Origin: Limimaricola soesokkakensis
GTDB taxonomy: Bacteria; Pseudomonadota; Alphaproteobacteria; Rhodobacterales; Rhodobacteraceae
Assembly (NCBI RefSeq): GCF_900172345.1
Contig: NZ_FWFY01000009.1
Location: 62,001-126,000, forward strand
Reading direction: 5' to 3'
Length of the DNA stretch: 64,000 nt
The position numbers and the translations under genes were made by a program. Shown one piece after another: positions 46,662 through 55,380 of this stretch (its first letter is position 1; every line of letters begins with the position of its first letter). The notes under the pieces were generated by a model that made no database searches, was not told the DNA's origin, and worked only from the letters and a program-made list of their open reading frames with translations.

Positions 46662-48578
46662 ATGCGCATCGTCATCTTGGCCGCTCACATGCATGCCCCG
46701 ACACATGCCGCCCCGCGCGGCCACGCTTTCTCCTCCGCCACACCAGCCCTCACACTCGGCGCCCTCGGCGTCGTCGTGGGCGATATCGGGACATCGCCGA
46801 TCTACGCCCTGCGCGAAGGTCTTGCCGCAGCAGGCGGCGAAACCGGCGCCCCTGCCCCCGTGACGGTCATTGGCACCGTCTCGCTCCTGTTGTGGCTGCT
46901 GATCGGTATCGCCACGCTGAAATACGTGGTGCTGATGCTGCGCGCCGACAACAATGGCGAGGGCGGCACACTGTCACTCCTGGCGCTGGCCACCCGCGCG
47001 GTGGGACGACGCAGTTGGGGGCTGATGGCGCTGGGCATTCTCGGGGCGGCGCTGTTCTTCGGCGACGCGATGATCACCCCGGCGATTTCCGTGCTCTCGG
47101 CGGTCGAAGGGGTGACGCTGCTGGCGCCAGGCTTCGAGCCTTGGGTGATCCCCGCGGTCATCGCCATCCTCTGCGCCCTGTTCTGGGCCCAGCGCGGCGG
47201 CACCGGGGGCGTATCGCGGCTATTCGGCCCGGTGATGCTGGCGTGGTTCCTGACATTGGGTAGCCTCGGCCTCGTGGCGGTGGTGCGGCATCCCGCGATC
47301 CTCGCAGCGTTGAGTCCCCTGCCCGGCCTGGAGCTGCTGTGGCATGGCGGCGGCGCGGTGGTGCCGATCCTCGGTGCCGCCTTCCTCGCGGTGACCGGCG
47401 CCGAGGCGCTCTATGCCGACATGGGGCATTTCGGGCGCCGGCCGATCCGCCTCGCCTGGACCTGCATCGCCCTGCCCTGCCTGATGCTGAGCTATGCCGG
47501 TCAGGGTGCGCTGGTGCTGTCGGATCCCTCGGCCGCGCGCGACCCGTTCTTCCTGCTGGCGCCGGGCTGGGCGCTGCCGGGGCTGATCGGCCTCGCGACG
47601 CTGGCCACGGTGATCGCCAGCCAGGCCGTGATCACTGGCGCCTTCTCATTCGCCTACCAGGCGATGCAGTTGGGCCTCCTGCCGCGCATGGCGGTACACC
47701 ACACCTCGACCACCCAGCGCGGCCAGATCTACCTGCCGCGGATCAACGTGATGCTGCTGTTCTGCGTGGTGGTGCTGGTGCTGAGCTTCGGCAGTTCCTC
47801 CGGCCTCGCCGCCGCCTACGGCATCGCGGTGACCGGCGAGATGCTGATCACGACGCTGCTGGCCTATGTGGTGATGCGGCGGGTCTGGAACTGGTCTCGG
47901 GGGCTGGCGCTGCCACTGACGGCACTGATCCTTGCGGTCGAGTCGGCGCTGTTCGGGGTGAACATGACCAAGGTGACGAATGGCGGCTACGTGCCGCTGG
48001 CCGTGGCCGCGGCGCTCTGCGTCGTCATGGCCACCTGGCTGCGCGGCTCGGTGATCGTGCAGGACCGGTCGCGCGCCCGCGGCGTGACGATGGAGGCGCT
48101 GGTCAAGTCCCTGTCGCATTCGAGCCGGCTGCGCCGCGTGCCCGGTACCGCCGTGTTCCTCACCGCCGAGCCCGTGATGGCGCCGCCGGCGCTGTTGCAC
48201 AACATCAAGCACAACGGGGTGCTGCACGAACGCAGCTACGTCGTCACGGTGACGATCTCGGATCAGCCGCATCTCGACCCCGAAGCCTCGCTGGTGGTCG
48301 AGACGCTGGGCGACGGCATCGAACGGGTCCACGTCACCTTCGGCTACATGGATCCGCCCAACATCGCGCGGGCGCTGCGGCGGCGGCTGCGCTTCGACAT
48401 CCACGCGACCTCGTTCTTCCTGAACCGGCGCACCGTGCTGCTTTCGGACCGTCCCGGTCTGGCGCGCTGGCGCAAGAAGCTGTTCATCGGGCTCACGCGC
48501 ACCTCTGCGGCTGCGCATGACCATTATCACCTGCCCTCGGACCGGGTGATCGAGCTGGGCCAGCAGATCAGCCTCTAG
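46662..48578 (+). CDS. kup: KUP-family potassium transporter
   Basis: A 638-residue inner-membrane protein of the KUP/HAK family with about twelve helices. The family opening GALGVVVGDIGTSPIYALREG is clear, with YVVLMLRADNNGEGGTLSLLAL, FFGDAMITPAISVLSAVEG, TGAEALYADMGHFGRRPIR and the C-terminal cytoplasmic VHVTFGYMDPPNIARAL block. It co-imports K+ with protons. It lies 24 bases after rutR in the same direction, so it may be cotranscribed with it, although no role in pyrimidine breakdown is known. The start could also be the ATG at 46689. Confidence 0.92.
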   Translation: MRIVILAAHMHAPTHAAPRGHAFSSATPALTLGALGVVVGDIGTSPIYALREGLAAAGGETGAPAPVTVIGTVSLLLWLLIGIATLKYVVLMLRADNNGEGGTLSLLALATRAVGRRSWGLMALGILGAALFFGDAMITPAISVLSAVEGVTLLAPGFEPWVIPAVIAILCALFWAQRGGTGGVSRLFGPVMLAWFLTLGSLGLVAVVRHPAILAALSPLPGLELLWHGGGAVVPILGAAFLAVTGAEALYADMGHFGRRPIRLAWTCIALPCLMLSYAGQGALVLSDPSAARDPFFLLAPGWALPGLIGLATLATVIASQAVITGAFSFAYQAMQLGLLPRMAVHHTSTTQRGQIYLPRINVMLLFCVVVLVLSFGSSSGLAAAYGIAVTGEMLITTLLAYVVMRRVWNWSRGLALPLTALILAVESALFGVNMTKVTNGGYVPLAVAAALCVVMATWLRGSVIVQDRSRARGVTMEALVKSLSHSSRLRRVPGTAVFLTAEPVMAPPALLHNIKHNGVLHERSYVVTVTISDQPHLDPEASLVVETLGDGIERVHVTFGYMDPPNIARALRRRLRFDIHATSFFLNRRTVLLSDRPGLARWRKKLFIGLTRTSAAAHDHYHLPSDRVIELGQQISL

Positions 48579-48583
48579 GGCGG

Positions 48584-49888
48584 CTATTCCGCCGCCTGCG
48601 CCATCGGGTTGTTGGGATGGGTGGTCCAGTCGGCGTGATCGTCGGAAACCACCCGCCCGGTGCGCGGATCGACGCTGCCCGGCGCCATCCGCACCATGTC
48701 GATGCAGTTCTCGACCGGGCAGACATCGACGCACAGGTTGCATGCCACGCATTCCGCGTCGATCACCTCGAACACCCGGTCCGGCGTCATCGCGATCGCC
48801 TGGTGCGAGGTGTCCTCGCAGGCGGCATAGCAGCGGCCGCACTTGATGCACAGATCCTGATCGATCCGCGCCTTGGTGACGTAGTTGAGATTGAGGTTCT
48901 TCCAGTCGGTGACGTTGGGCACCGCCTGGCCGACGAAATCCGAAGTCGAGCGGTAGCCCTTCTCGTCCATCCAGTCGGACAGCCCGGCGCACATCTCCTC
49001 GACGATCCGGAAGCCGTAGGTCATCACCGCCGTGCAGACCTGCACCGTGCCCGCGCCCAGCACCATGAACTCGGCCGCGTCGCGCCATGTGGTGACGCCG
49101 CCGATGCCCGAGATCGGCAGGCCGCGCGTCGCCTCGTGCCGCGCGATCTCGGAGACCATCGACAGCGCGATCGGCTTGACCGCGGGACCGCAATAGCCGC
49201 CATGGCTGCCCTTGCCGTCGATGGTGGGCTGCGGCGCCATCAGGTCGAGATCGACCGAAGTGATCGAGTTGATGGTGTTGATCAGGCTTACCGCATCGGC
49301 GCCGCCGCGCTTCGCGGCCTCGGCGGGCTTACGCACATCGGTGATGTTGGGGGTGAGCTTCACGATTACGGGCCGGTCGTAATACTGCTTGCACCAGCGG
49401 GTGACCATCTCGATGTATTCGGGCACCTGCCCCACCGCCGCTCCCATGCCACGCTCGCTCATGCCGTGCGGACAGCCGAAGTTCAGCTCTATGCCGTCCG
49501 CATTCGTCTCTTCAACCCGCGGCAGGATCGCCTTCCAGGCCGCCTCCTCGCAGGGCACCATGATCGAGGCGATCAACGCCCGGTCGGGATAGTCGGCCTT
49601 GACCCGCGCCATCTCTTCCAGATTGGTTTCGAGATCGCGGTCGGTGATCAGCTCGATGTTGTTGAGACCCAGGAGCCGCCGGTCGGCGCCGTAGATGGCG
49701 CCGTAGCGCGGGCCGTTGACGTTGACCACCGGTGGCCCCTCGGCCCCCAGCGTCTTCCAGACCACCCCGCCCCAGCCGGCCTCGAAGGCGCGGCGGACGT
49801 TGTATTCCTTGTCCGTCGGAGGCGCGGAAGCGAGCCAGAACGGGTTGGGGCTCTCGATGCCCAGGAACCGGGTGGTCAGGTCGGCCAT
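48584..49888 (-). CDS. preA: NAD-dependent dihydropyrimidine dehydrogenase subunit PreA
   Basis: PreA reduces uracil or thymine to the dihydro form, the first step of the reductive pathway, with PreT. The 434-residue protein has an FMN-binding barrel that opens LTTRFLGIESPNPFWLASAPPTD, the catalytic cysteine in IELNFGCPHGMSERGMG, VKLTPNITDVRKPAEAA and ISGIGGVTTWRDAAEF. The C terminus has two 4Fe-4S clusters (CIKCGRCYAACEDT and CVACNLCVDVCPVENC). It ends five bases from the convergent kup stop. It forms an operon with the VOC gene and preT. Confidence 0.95.
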   Translation of the reverse strand: MADLTTRFLGIESPNPFWLASAPPTDKEYNVRRAFEAGWGGVVWKTLGAEGPPVVNVNGPRYGAIYGADRRLLGLNNIELITDRDLETNLEEMARVKADYPDRALIASIMVPCEEAAWKAILPRVEETNADGIELNFGCPHGMSERGMGAAVGQVPEYIEMVTRWCKQYYDRPVIVKLTPNITDVRKPAEAAKRGGADAVSLINTINSITSVDLDLMAPQPTIDGKGSHGGYCGPAVKPIALSMVSEIARHEATRGLPISGIGGVTTWRDAAEFMVLGAGTVQVCTAVMTYGFRIVEEMCAGLSDWMDEKGYRSTSDFVGQAVPNVTDWKNLNLNYVTKARIDQDLCIKCGRCYAACEDTSHQAIAMTPDRVFEVIDAECVACNLCVDVCPVENCIDMVRMAPGSVDPRTGRVVSDDHADWTTHPNNPMAQAAE

Positions 49889-49892
49889 CTCA

Positions 49893-50279
49893 TCATCCTT
49901 CCGGTGGTGTGGCGTGCATCACGATGGTGTTGCCTTCGCTGTCGAGGAACATCGCGAAGCGCTCGGTGTCGCTCCAGGGAAGCTCGGTGGGGTTCGATAC
50001 GAAGCGCACCCCTTCCGACTTCAGCCGCGCGGCTTCGGCATCGACATCAGCGCACTCGAGATAGAGCACGGGGACTTCCTCAGAGTAACTCACCTCTTGG
50101 CGCCGCGCGAACTGGATCTTGGTCTGCGTGTCCGGCAGCTTCATCATGATCATGCGCCAGTCCTCGTCGAGATCGGCATCCAGTGCGACCTCCATGCCGA
50201 TCCGGTCGCGGTAGAAGGCCAGCGCGCGGTCCTGGTCATCGACCGGAAGCGGCAGAATGAAGATGCCCGTGAATGCCAT
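49893..50279 (-). CDS. VOC-family (glyoxalase-like) protein
   Basis: A 128-residue protein with one vicinal-oxygen-chelate module: FILPLPVDDQDRALAFYRDRIGMEVALD at the N terminus, a VPVLYLECADVDAEAARLKSEGVRFVSNP middle strand and a FLDSEGNTIVMHAT C-terminal strand. Glyoxalase, extradiol dioxygenase and fosfomycin-resistance proteins share this fold; the substrate is not readable. It is placed between preT and preA (gaps of four bases on both sides), so it is cotranslated with dihydropyrimidine dehydrogenase and may handle a reactive by-product. Confidence 0.85.
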   Translation of the reverse strand: MAFTGIFILPLPVDDQDRALAFYRDRIGMEVALDADLDEDWRMIMMKLPDTQTKIQFARRQEVSYSEEVPVLYLECADVDAEAARLKSEGVRFVSNPTELPWSDTERFAMFLDSEGNTIVMHATPPEG

Positions 50280-50283
50280 TTGT

Positions 50284-51612
50284 CTATTCCATGAGTGAGC
50301 CGTGGATGTCCTCGGCGGCATCCCGACCCTGCGCCACGGCCGTGACGGTGAGGTCGTCGCCACCGCCGGCACAGTCTCCCCCGGCCCAAACCTTGTCCAT
50401 GCCGGTGCGGCCGCGACCCTGCGTCACAACTTTTCCATGTGCGATTTCTAAGCCATTCGCGTCCCCAAGGCGCTGCCCTACGGCACGGAACAGCTGATCC
50501 GCCGACAAGGAGAATCGCTCCCCCGTCGGGGCGAGGCCATCCGGTCCCTCCGCCATCCGCTCGAACACCACGGCCGAAAGCCGCCCCTCGCCCTCGACCG
50601 CCACGGGCGCGGCCTCGTAGATCAGCCGCACGCCGCGCCGCGCCGCGAGCTCCTGCTCGTAGAGGCTCGCGCCCATCCGCTCGCGTGCCCGGCGATAGAC
50701 CAGCGTCACGGTTTCGGCACCCAGCCCTTTGGCCTGCACCGCGCAGTCGATTGCGGTCATGCCGCCCCCGATCACCACCACGTCGCGGCCGATCGGCAGC
50801 GTCGACAGATCCTCGGTCTGGCGCAAAGCCGAAATGAAGGTGACGGCATCATGCACCCCCTCGAGCGGCGGACCCTCGAGCCCAAGCGCGTTGACGTCGG
50901 AAAGCCCGATGCCGAGGAACACCGCGTCGTATTCCTCCCGGAGCGCGTCGAGCCTCACATCGCGGCCAAGCCATTGCTCGTGCCGCAGCTCGATGCCGCC
51001 GATACCCATGATCCAGGCCGCCTCGCGCGCCGCGAAATCATCGACCGTCTTGTAGGCGGCGATGCCGTATTCGTTGAGTCCGCCCGGCTTGGGTGCGCCC
51101 TCGAAGATCACGACGTCATGACCATGCCGCGCCAGCCGGTGCGCGCAGGCGAGCCCGGCGGGCCCGGCGCCGACAACCGCGACGCGCTTGCCGGTGCGGG
51201 GCGCGCGGGTAAAGGGGTGGCCCTGCCGCGCCATCAGGCTGTCGGTGGCATGGCGCTGCAAGAGCCCGATCTGTACCGGCTTGCCCTCGGCCGCCTCGCG
51301 CACGCAGGCGCCCTCGCAGAGCACTTCGGTCGGACAGACCCGGGCGCACATGCCGCCTAGGATATTGGCTTCGAAGATCTCGCGCGCCGCGGTTTCCGGG
51401 CGCCCGGCCTGGATCTCGCGGATGAACAGCGGGATGTCGATCTCGGTGGGGCAGGCCGTCACGCAGGGCGCGTCATGGCAGAAATAGCAGCGATCCGCGG
51501 CGACCCGTGCCTCATGCGCGCTCAGCGGGGGGTGAAGGTCCGAGAAGTTCCGTGCCAGCACGTCGGCAGGCAGGCGTCCGGCGATCGGTCCGGTCTGTGG
51601 CTGGGCAGGCAT
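50284..51612 (-). CDS. preT: NAD-dependent dihydropyrimidine dehydrogenase subunit PreT
   Basis: PreT takes electrons from NADH and passes them to PreA. The 442-residue protein resembles the GltD/PreT group: N-terminal 4Fe-4S motifs (RCYFCHDAPCVTACP and CARVCPTEVLCEGACV), an FAD loop (VAVVGAGPAGLACAHRL), an NAD loop (VVVIGGGMTAIDCAVQ) and the closing KVWAGGDCAGGGDDLTVTAVAQGRDAA. The start has a GGGGGACG site. It leads the minus-strand preT-VOC-preA operon, divergent from a class III aminotransferase across a RutR-like palindrome. Confidence 0.95.
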   Translation of the reverse strand: MPAQPQTGPIAGRLPADVLARNFSDLHPPLSAHEARVAADRCYFCHDAPCVTACPTEIDIPLFIREIQAGRPETAAREIFEANILGGMCARVCPTEVLCEGACVREAAEGKPVQIGLLQRHATDSLMARQGHPFTRAPRTGKRVAVVGAGPAGLACAHRLARHGHDVVIFEGAPKPGGLNEYGIAAYKTVDDFAAREAAWIMGIGGIELRHEQWLGRDVRLDALREEYDAVFLGIGLSDVNALGLEGPPLEGVHDAVTFISALRQTEDLSTLPIGRDVVVIGGGMTAIDCAVQAKGLGAETVTLVYRRARERMGASLYEQELAARRGVRLIYEAAPVAVEGEGRLSAVVFERMAEGPDGLAPTGERFSLSADQLFRAVGQRLGDANGLEIAHGKVVTQGRGRTGMDKVWAGGDCAGGGDDLTVTAVAQGRDAAEDIHGSLME

Positions 51613-51666
51613 CTGGCGTCCCCCGTGGCGGCATTCCGTTTTCCCGAGCCTGACACGGAATCATTT

Positions 51667-51682
51667 TTTTCCAAACGGTAAA
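51667..51682. promoter_or_regulatory. RutR-like operator between preT and the aminotransferase gene
   Basis: TTTTCC and GGTAAA face each other around four bases, the same frame as the site upstream of pydC and with an identical right arm (GGTAAA). It sits in an AT-rich patch 54 bases from preT and 87 bases from the divergent aminotransferase start, so one bound dimer could control both. Confidence 0.5.
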
Positions 51683-51769
51683 TTTTGTGCGTCGTGCGAA
51701 TCCGGTTTTCCTTGACCGGCAACGCGCGCCGCGCAGAGTGGTGGCGACATCCCGACAGCGAGGCCCGCC

Positions 51770-53146
51770 ATGGAAGACCTGATGCACAACGACCCCGCCC
51801 GCGTCATCGAGGCCGACCGGGCCCATGTCTGGCACCACATGATCCAGCACCGGGCGCTGGAGACCACCGATCCGCGCATCATCGTCGAGGGTCGCGGCAT
51901 GCGGGTCTGGGACATCACCGGTAAGGAGCATCTCGACGCGGTGTCCGGCGGTGTCTGGACCGTCAATGTCGGATATGGGCGCGAGAGCATCGCCGACGCA
52001 GTGCGCGAGCAACTGGTGAAGATGTGCTACTTCGCCGGAGCGCAAGGGACAGTACCGGGCGCCCGCTTCGCTGAGGCGCTGACCGAGAAGATGCCGGGGC
52101 TGTCCCGCGTCTACTTCTCCAATTCCGGCTCGGAGGCCAACGAGAAGGCCTTCAAGATGGTGCGCCAGATCAGCCACAAGCATCACGGCGGCCGCAAGTC
52201 CAAGATCCTCTACCGCGAACGCGACTATCACGGCACCACCATCGCCTGCCTCTCGGCCGGCGGGCAGCTGGAGCGCAACGCGCAATACGGCCCCTTCGTG
52301 CCCGAATTCGTGATGGTGCCGCATTGCCTCGAATACCGGGCCCAGGACGGGCTCGCGGGCGAGGATTACGGGGTCCGGGCCGCGGAAGCGATCGAGGAGG
52401 TGATCCTGCGCGAAGGGCCCGACACGGTGGGGGCGCTCTGTCTCGAACCGGTCACCGCGGGCGGCGGCATCATCGTGCCGCCCAAGGGATACTGGGAGAA
52501 GGTGCAGGAGATCTGCGCCAAGTACGAGATCCTGCTGCATATCGACGAAGTGGTCTGCGGCATGGGCCGGACCGGCACCTGGTTCGGCTACCAGCAGTTC
52601 GGGGTGAAGCCCGACATCGTGACCATGGCCAAGGGAGTGGCCTCGGGCTACGCCGCGATCTCGTGCTGCGTCACCACCGAAGCGGTATTCGCGAGGTTCA
52701 AGGACGCCTCCGACCCGATGGCGCATTTCCGCGACATCTCGACCTTCGGCGGCTGCACCTCCGGTCCCGTCGCGGCGCTGGAGAACATGCGCATCCTCGA
52801 GGAAGAGAACCTGCTCGAGAACTCGACCCGCATGGGCGCCTATCTGCATGAGGGGCTGTCGTCGCTGATGGAAAAACACGCGCTGATCGGCGACGTGCGC
52901 GGCATGGGGCTTTTCGCCGGGGCCGAGCTGGTGACCGACCGCGACACGCGCGAGCCGGTCTCCGAGAAACTGGTGCAGGCCGTGGTCGCCGACTGCCTGA
53001 AGCAAGGCGTGATCATCGGGGCCACCAACCGCTCGGTGCCGGGCTTCAATAACGTGCTGCTCTTCGCGCCCGCCCTGATCGCAGGCACGCCCGAGATCGA
53101 CGAGATCCTCGCGGCGGTGGATGGCGCTCTGGGCCGGGTCGCGTAA
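51770..53146 (+). CDS. Class III aminotransferase, taurine/beta-alanine-pyruvate type
   Basis: A 458-residue PLP-dependent omega-aminotransferase. The pattern VSGGVWTVNVGYGRESIADAV, FSNSGSEANEKAFKMVRQI, YHGTTIACLSAGGQ, LHIDEVVCGMGRTG and the Schiff-base lysine near residue 287 (IVTMAKGVASGYAAIS) is the same as in Roseobacter proteins annotated taurine-pyruvate aminotransferase. Next to the pyd genes the product beta-alanine is the more likely amino donor, giving malonate semialdehyde. No malonate-semialdehyde dehydrogenase gene lies nearby. The start follows GAGGCCCGCC weakly, but the family N terminus begins here. Confidence 0.87.
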   Translation: MEDLMHNDPARVIEADRAHVWHHMIQHRALETTDPRIIVEGRGMRVWDITGKEHLDAVSGGVWTVNVGYGRESIADAVREQLVKMCYFAGAQGTVPGARFAEALTEKMPGLSRVYFSNSGSEANEKAFKMVRQISHKHHGGRKSKILYRERDYHGTTIACLSAGGQLERNAQYGPFVPEFVMVPHCLEYRAQDGLAGEDYGVRAAEAIEEVILREGPDTVGALCLEPVTAGGGIIVPPKGYWEKVQEICAKYEILLHIDEVVCGMGRTGTWFGYQQFGVKPDIVTMAKGVASGYAAISCCVTTEAVFARFKDASDPMAHFRDISTFGGCTSGPVAALENMRILEEENLLENSTRMGAYLHEGLSSLMEKHALIGDVRGMGLFAGAELVTDRDTREPVSEKLVQAVVADCLKQGVIIGATNRSVPGFNNVLLFAPALIAGTPEIDEILAAVDGALGRVA

Positions 53147-53166
53147 CAGGCCGCGCTTGACCGGAA

Positions 53167-53211
53167 GGGGGCGTCGGCGGTTTCCTGAAACCCCCGCCCC
53201 CTGCCGGGGCG
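53167..53211 (+). other. Alternative GC-rich hairpins between aminotransferase and DsrE genes
   Basis: CGCCCCC at 53195-53201 can pair with GGGGGCG at 53167-53173 (over an inner GGTTT/AAACC hairpin) or with GGGGCG just downstream, but not both. This gives two exclusive RNA folds before the DsrE start, or may simply be a GC-rich terminator. No T-run follows. Confidence 0.4.
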
Positions 53212-53233
53212 GGACCGATCCCGGAGAGATCCC

Positions 53234-53593
53234 ATGCCTCGCTTTCTCGTGCATATCCACACCGGTCCCGCCGACCCCAACAAGGCGACCCTGGGCTGCC
53301 TCGTCGCGCTGACCGCCGCCCAAAAGGGCCACGACGTCACGCTGTTCCTCGCCGGCGACGGGGTGCACCTGCTCGCCCCCGCGCATGCCGGGATCGAGGG
53401 TCAGGGAACGGGCCGGCTGTCCGACCATTTGACGGCGCTGGCCGAGGCCGGAGCGCGGTTCCGCGTCTCCGGGCTGTCGGCCAAGGCGCGCGGCTATGAC
53501 GAGGGGCTGCTCGAAGGCCACCCGGCGGAATTCGCGATGCCCGAAACGCTGATCGACCTCGCCCATGCCGCCGACACGGTGCTCTGCTATTGA
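53234..53593 (+). CDS. DsrE-family protein
   Basis: A 119-residue protein with the DsrE/YchN fold: an N-terminal FLVHIHTGPADPNKATLGCLVALTAAQKGHDVTLFLAGDGV strand-helix-strand and a C-terminal TLIDLAHAADTVLCY end. DsrE-type proteins relay sulfur through a conserved cysteine; here Cys22 and Cys118 are available, but the usual DsrE active Cys position is not clear. The function is unknown. It has a GGAGAGA ribosome-binding site and stands alone between the aminotransferase gene and the galactose operon. Confidence 0.8.
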   Translation: MPRFLVHIHTGPADPNKATLGCLVALTAAQKGHDVTLFLAGDGVHLLAPAHAGIEGQGTGRLSDHLTALAEAGARFRVSGLSAKARGYDEGLLEGHPAEFAMPETLIDLAHAADTVLCY

Positions 53594-53613
53594 TCCCGAT
53601 ATTTGGAACCGAT

Positions 53614-53630
53614 GTCTCATTAAATGAAAC
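53614..53630. promoter_or_regulatory. Operator-like palindrome upstream of the galactose operon
   Basis: GTCTCAT and ATGAAAC flank TAA, a seven-base inverted repeat with one mismatch, in the 114-base gap. The motif resembles the GTTTCAT-type sites of IclR/KdgR-family and related sugar-acid regulators. A TGGAACC lies just upstream. No regulator gene is adjacent, so the binding protein would be encoded elsewhere. Confidence 0.5.
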
Positions 53631-53707
53631 AGGGATCCAGATCGCCGCGCCGGCCCTTGTAACTCCGTGCGCGGCGGTGACACTCTGCCTGCGCAGCATG
53701 GGGGAGG

Positions 53708-54493
53708 ATGATGGAGAGCGGTACAGGGTTTGAGGCGGTCCATCCGGATCTGAGGGACGCCTCGGTGTTCCTCACCGGCGGCGCCAGCGGCATCGGCGCC
53801 GCGCTGGTCGAGGCGTTCCTACGGCAGGGGGCGCGCGTCGCCTTCTTCGACCGCGCCGATGCAAGCGTCGCGGTCGAGGAGATGGAGGCCCGCACCGGCA
53901 ACCGCCCGCTCTTCGTGCAGGGCGACGTGACCGACACCCCTGCCCTTATGGCCGCGATCGACACCGCCGCGACGGCGCATGGTCCGGTGACCGTGCTCGT
54001 CTCCAATGCCGCCGACGACACCCGTCACGACGCGCAGGAGATGACCGAGGCCGAGTGGGACGCCTGCCTCGCGGTCAATCTCAAGCCTTATTTCTTCGCC
54101 GCTCAGAAGGTGGCGCCGATGATGGAGGCCGCGGGCGGCGGCGCGATCGTCAACATGTCCTCCGGCAGCTACCTGATGGGTGTGCCGCGCCTCTCGGCCT
54201 ATGTCGCCGCGAATGCCGCGATCATGGGGCTGACCCGCAGTCTCGCCCGCGAATGGGGCGGGCGCGGTATCCGCGTCAACGCCGTGGCCCCCGGCTGGGT
54301 GATGACCGAGCGGCAGAAGGCACTCTGGGCCAGCCCCGAGGCAGTGGAGAAGCACAGCCAGCGCCAATGCCTGCCCGAACTGATGCAGCCCGAGGATATC
54401 GCAGGCGGCGTGCTGTTCCTTGCCTCGGGTGCGGCGCGAATGGTGACCAGCCAGATGCTGGTGATCGACGCCGGCGTCAGCGTGACCGGATGA
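53708..54493 (+). CDS. SDR-family galactose/arabinose 1-dehydrogenase homologue with altered YxxxK
   Basis: A 261-residue classical SDR by length and order: the NAD loop TGGASGIGAALVE, GDVTD, SNAADDTRHDAQEMTEAEWD and VNMSSGSYLMG. The active site should be Y-x-x-x-K, but here it reads YVAAN, so Tyr165 is kept and the lysine is Asn169 (codon AAT at 54212). This is a one-base change from a lysine codon. The rest of the family pattern (AIMGLTRSLAREWGGRGIRVNAVAPG) is normal. It leads the galactose operon, so galactose to galactonolactone is the expected step. The GGGGGAGG ribosome-binding site is unusually close to the start. Confidence 0.82.
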   Translation: MMESGTGFEAVHPDLRDASVFLTGGASGIGAALVEAFLRQGARVAFFDRADASVAVEEMEARTGNRPLFVQGDVTDTPALMAAIDTAATAHGPVTVLVSNAADDTRHDAQEMTEAEWDACLAVNLKPYFFAAQKVAPMMEAAGGGAIVNMSSGSYLMGVPRLSAYVAANAAIMGLTRSLAREWGGRGIRVNAVAPGWVMTERQKALWASPEAVEKHSQRQCLPELMQPEDIAGGVLFLASGAARMVTSQMLVIDAGVSVTG

Positions 54494-55380
54494 GCCGGCC
54501 CGACTGGATCGCGCTCGACTGGGGCACCTCGCGGCTGCGTGGCTGGGCGATGCGTCGCGACGGCACGGTGATCGAGGAGCGCAGCTCCGATGCGGGAATG
54601 GGTCGCCTCGCCCCCGAGGATTTCGAGACCGCACTGCGCGCGATGGCCGGCGACTGGTTGGACCAGGGGCCGGTGCCGATCGTCGCCTGCGGCATGGTCG
54701 GGGCAAGGCAGGGCTGGGCCGAGGCGTCCTACGCGTCGGTCCCGTGCCCGCCCCTGTCGCCGGCGCTCACCCGCACGCCCGGCGAACTCGACGTCTCGAT
54801 CATCCCCGGCCTGTCGCAGTCGGACCCCGCCGACGTGATGCGCGGCGAAGAGACCCAGATCGCGGGCTTCCTCGCGCTCAATCCCGGTTGGGACGGCGTG
54901 CTTTGCCTTCCGGGCAGCCACTCGAAATGGGCACATCTGAGCGCCGGCGAGGTGGTAAGCTTTCGCAGTTTCCTGACCGGCGAACTCTTCGCGGCGCTGT
55001 CCACCCATACCGTGCTGCGCCATTCGCTCGCGAATGAAGGCTGGGACGAGGTGGCCTTCGACGCGGGCGTGGCCGAGACGCTGTCGCGCCCCGAGCGGCT
55101 GGCCTCGGCGCTGTTCTCGATCCGCGCCGAGGGCCTGCTGCAGGGCCGGAGCGGCGCAGTGCAGCGGGCCCGGCTCTCGGGGCTGCTGATCGGGGCCGAG
55201 CTCGCCGCAGCGAAACCCTACTGGCTCGGCCAGCAGATCGGGGTGATCGGCGCCGGCGGCCTGGCGGGGCTCTATGTCCGCGCGCTGGCCGCGCAGGGCG
55301 CCCCCGCGACGCAGGCCAACGGCACCGCCGCGACTCTGGCAGGCCTCACCGCCGCCTGGAAGCAAAGGACCACCGCATGA
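54490..55380 (+). CDS. dgoK: 2-dehydro-3-deoxygalactonokinase
   Basis: DgoK phosphorylates 2-keto-3-deoxygalactonate to KDPGal. The 296-residue protein has the family opening [16 protein letters not shown], the [16 protein letters not shown] loop, [14 protein letters not shown] and [13 protein letters not shown], and [11 protein letters not shown]. These are the usual DgoK blocks in proteobacteria. Its ATG overlaps the stop of the SDR gene and its stop overlaps dgoA, giving a coupled run. Confidence 0.94.
   Translation: MSRPDWIALDWGTSRLRGWAMRRDGTVIEERSSDAGMGRLAPEDFETALRAMAGDWLDQGPVPIVACGMVGARQGWAEASYASVPCPPLSPALTRTPGELDVSIIPGLSQSDPADVMRGEETQIAGFLALNPGWDGVLCLPGSHSKWAHLSAGEVVSFRSFLTGELFAALSTHTVLRHSLANEGWDEVAFDAGVAETLSRPERLASALFSIRAEGLLQGRSGAVQRARLSGLLIGAELAAAKPYWLGQQIGVIGAGGLAGLYVRALAAQGAPATQANGTAATLAGLTAAWKQRTTA

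Noticed and set aside
51770-53146. Taurine degradation locus
   Set aside because: The aminotransferase resembles taurine-pyruvate enzymes, but no taurine transporter, xsc or pta gene is present and it shares a promoter region with preT.
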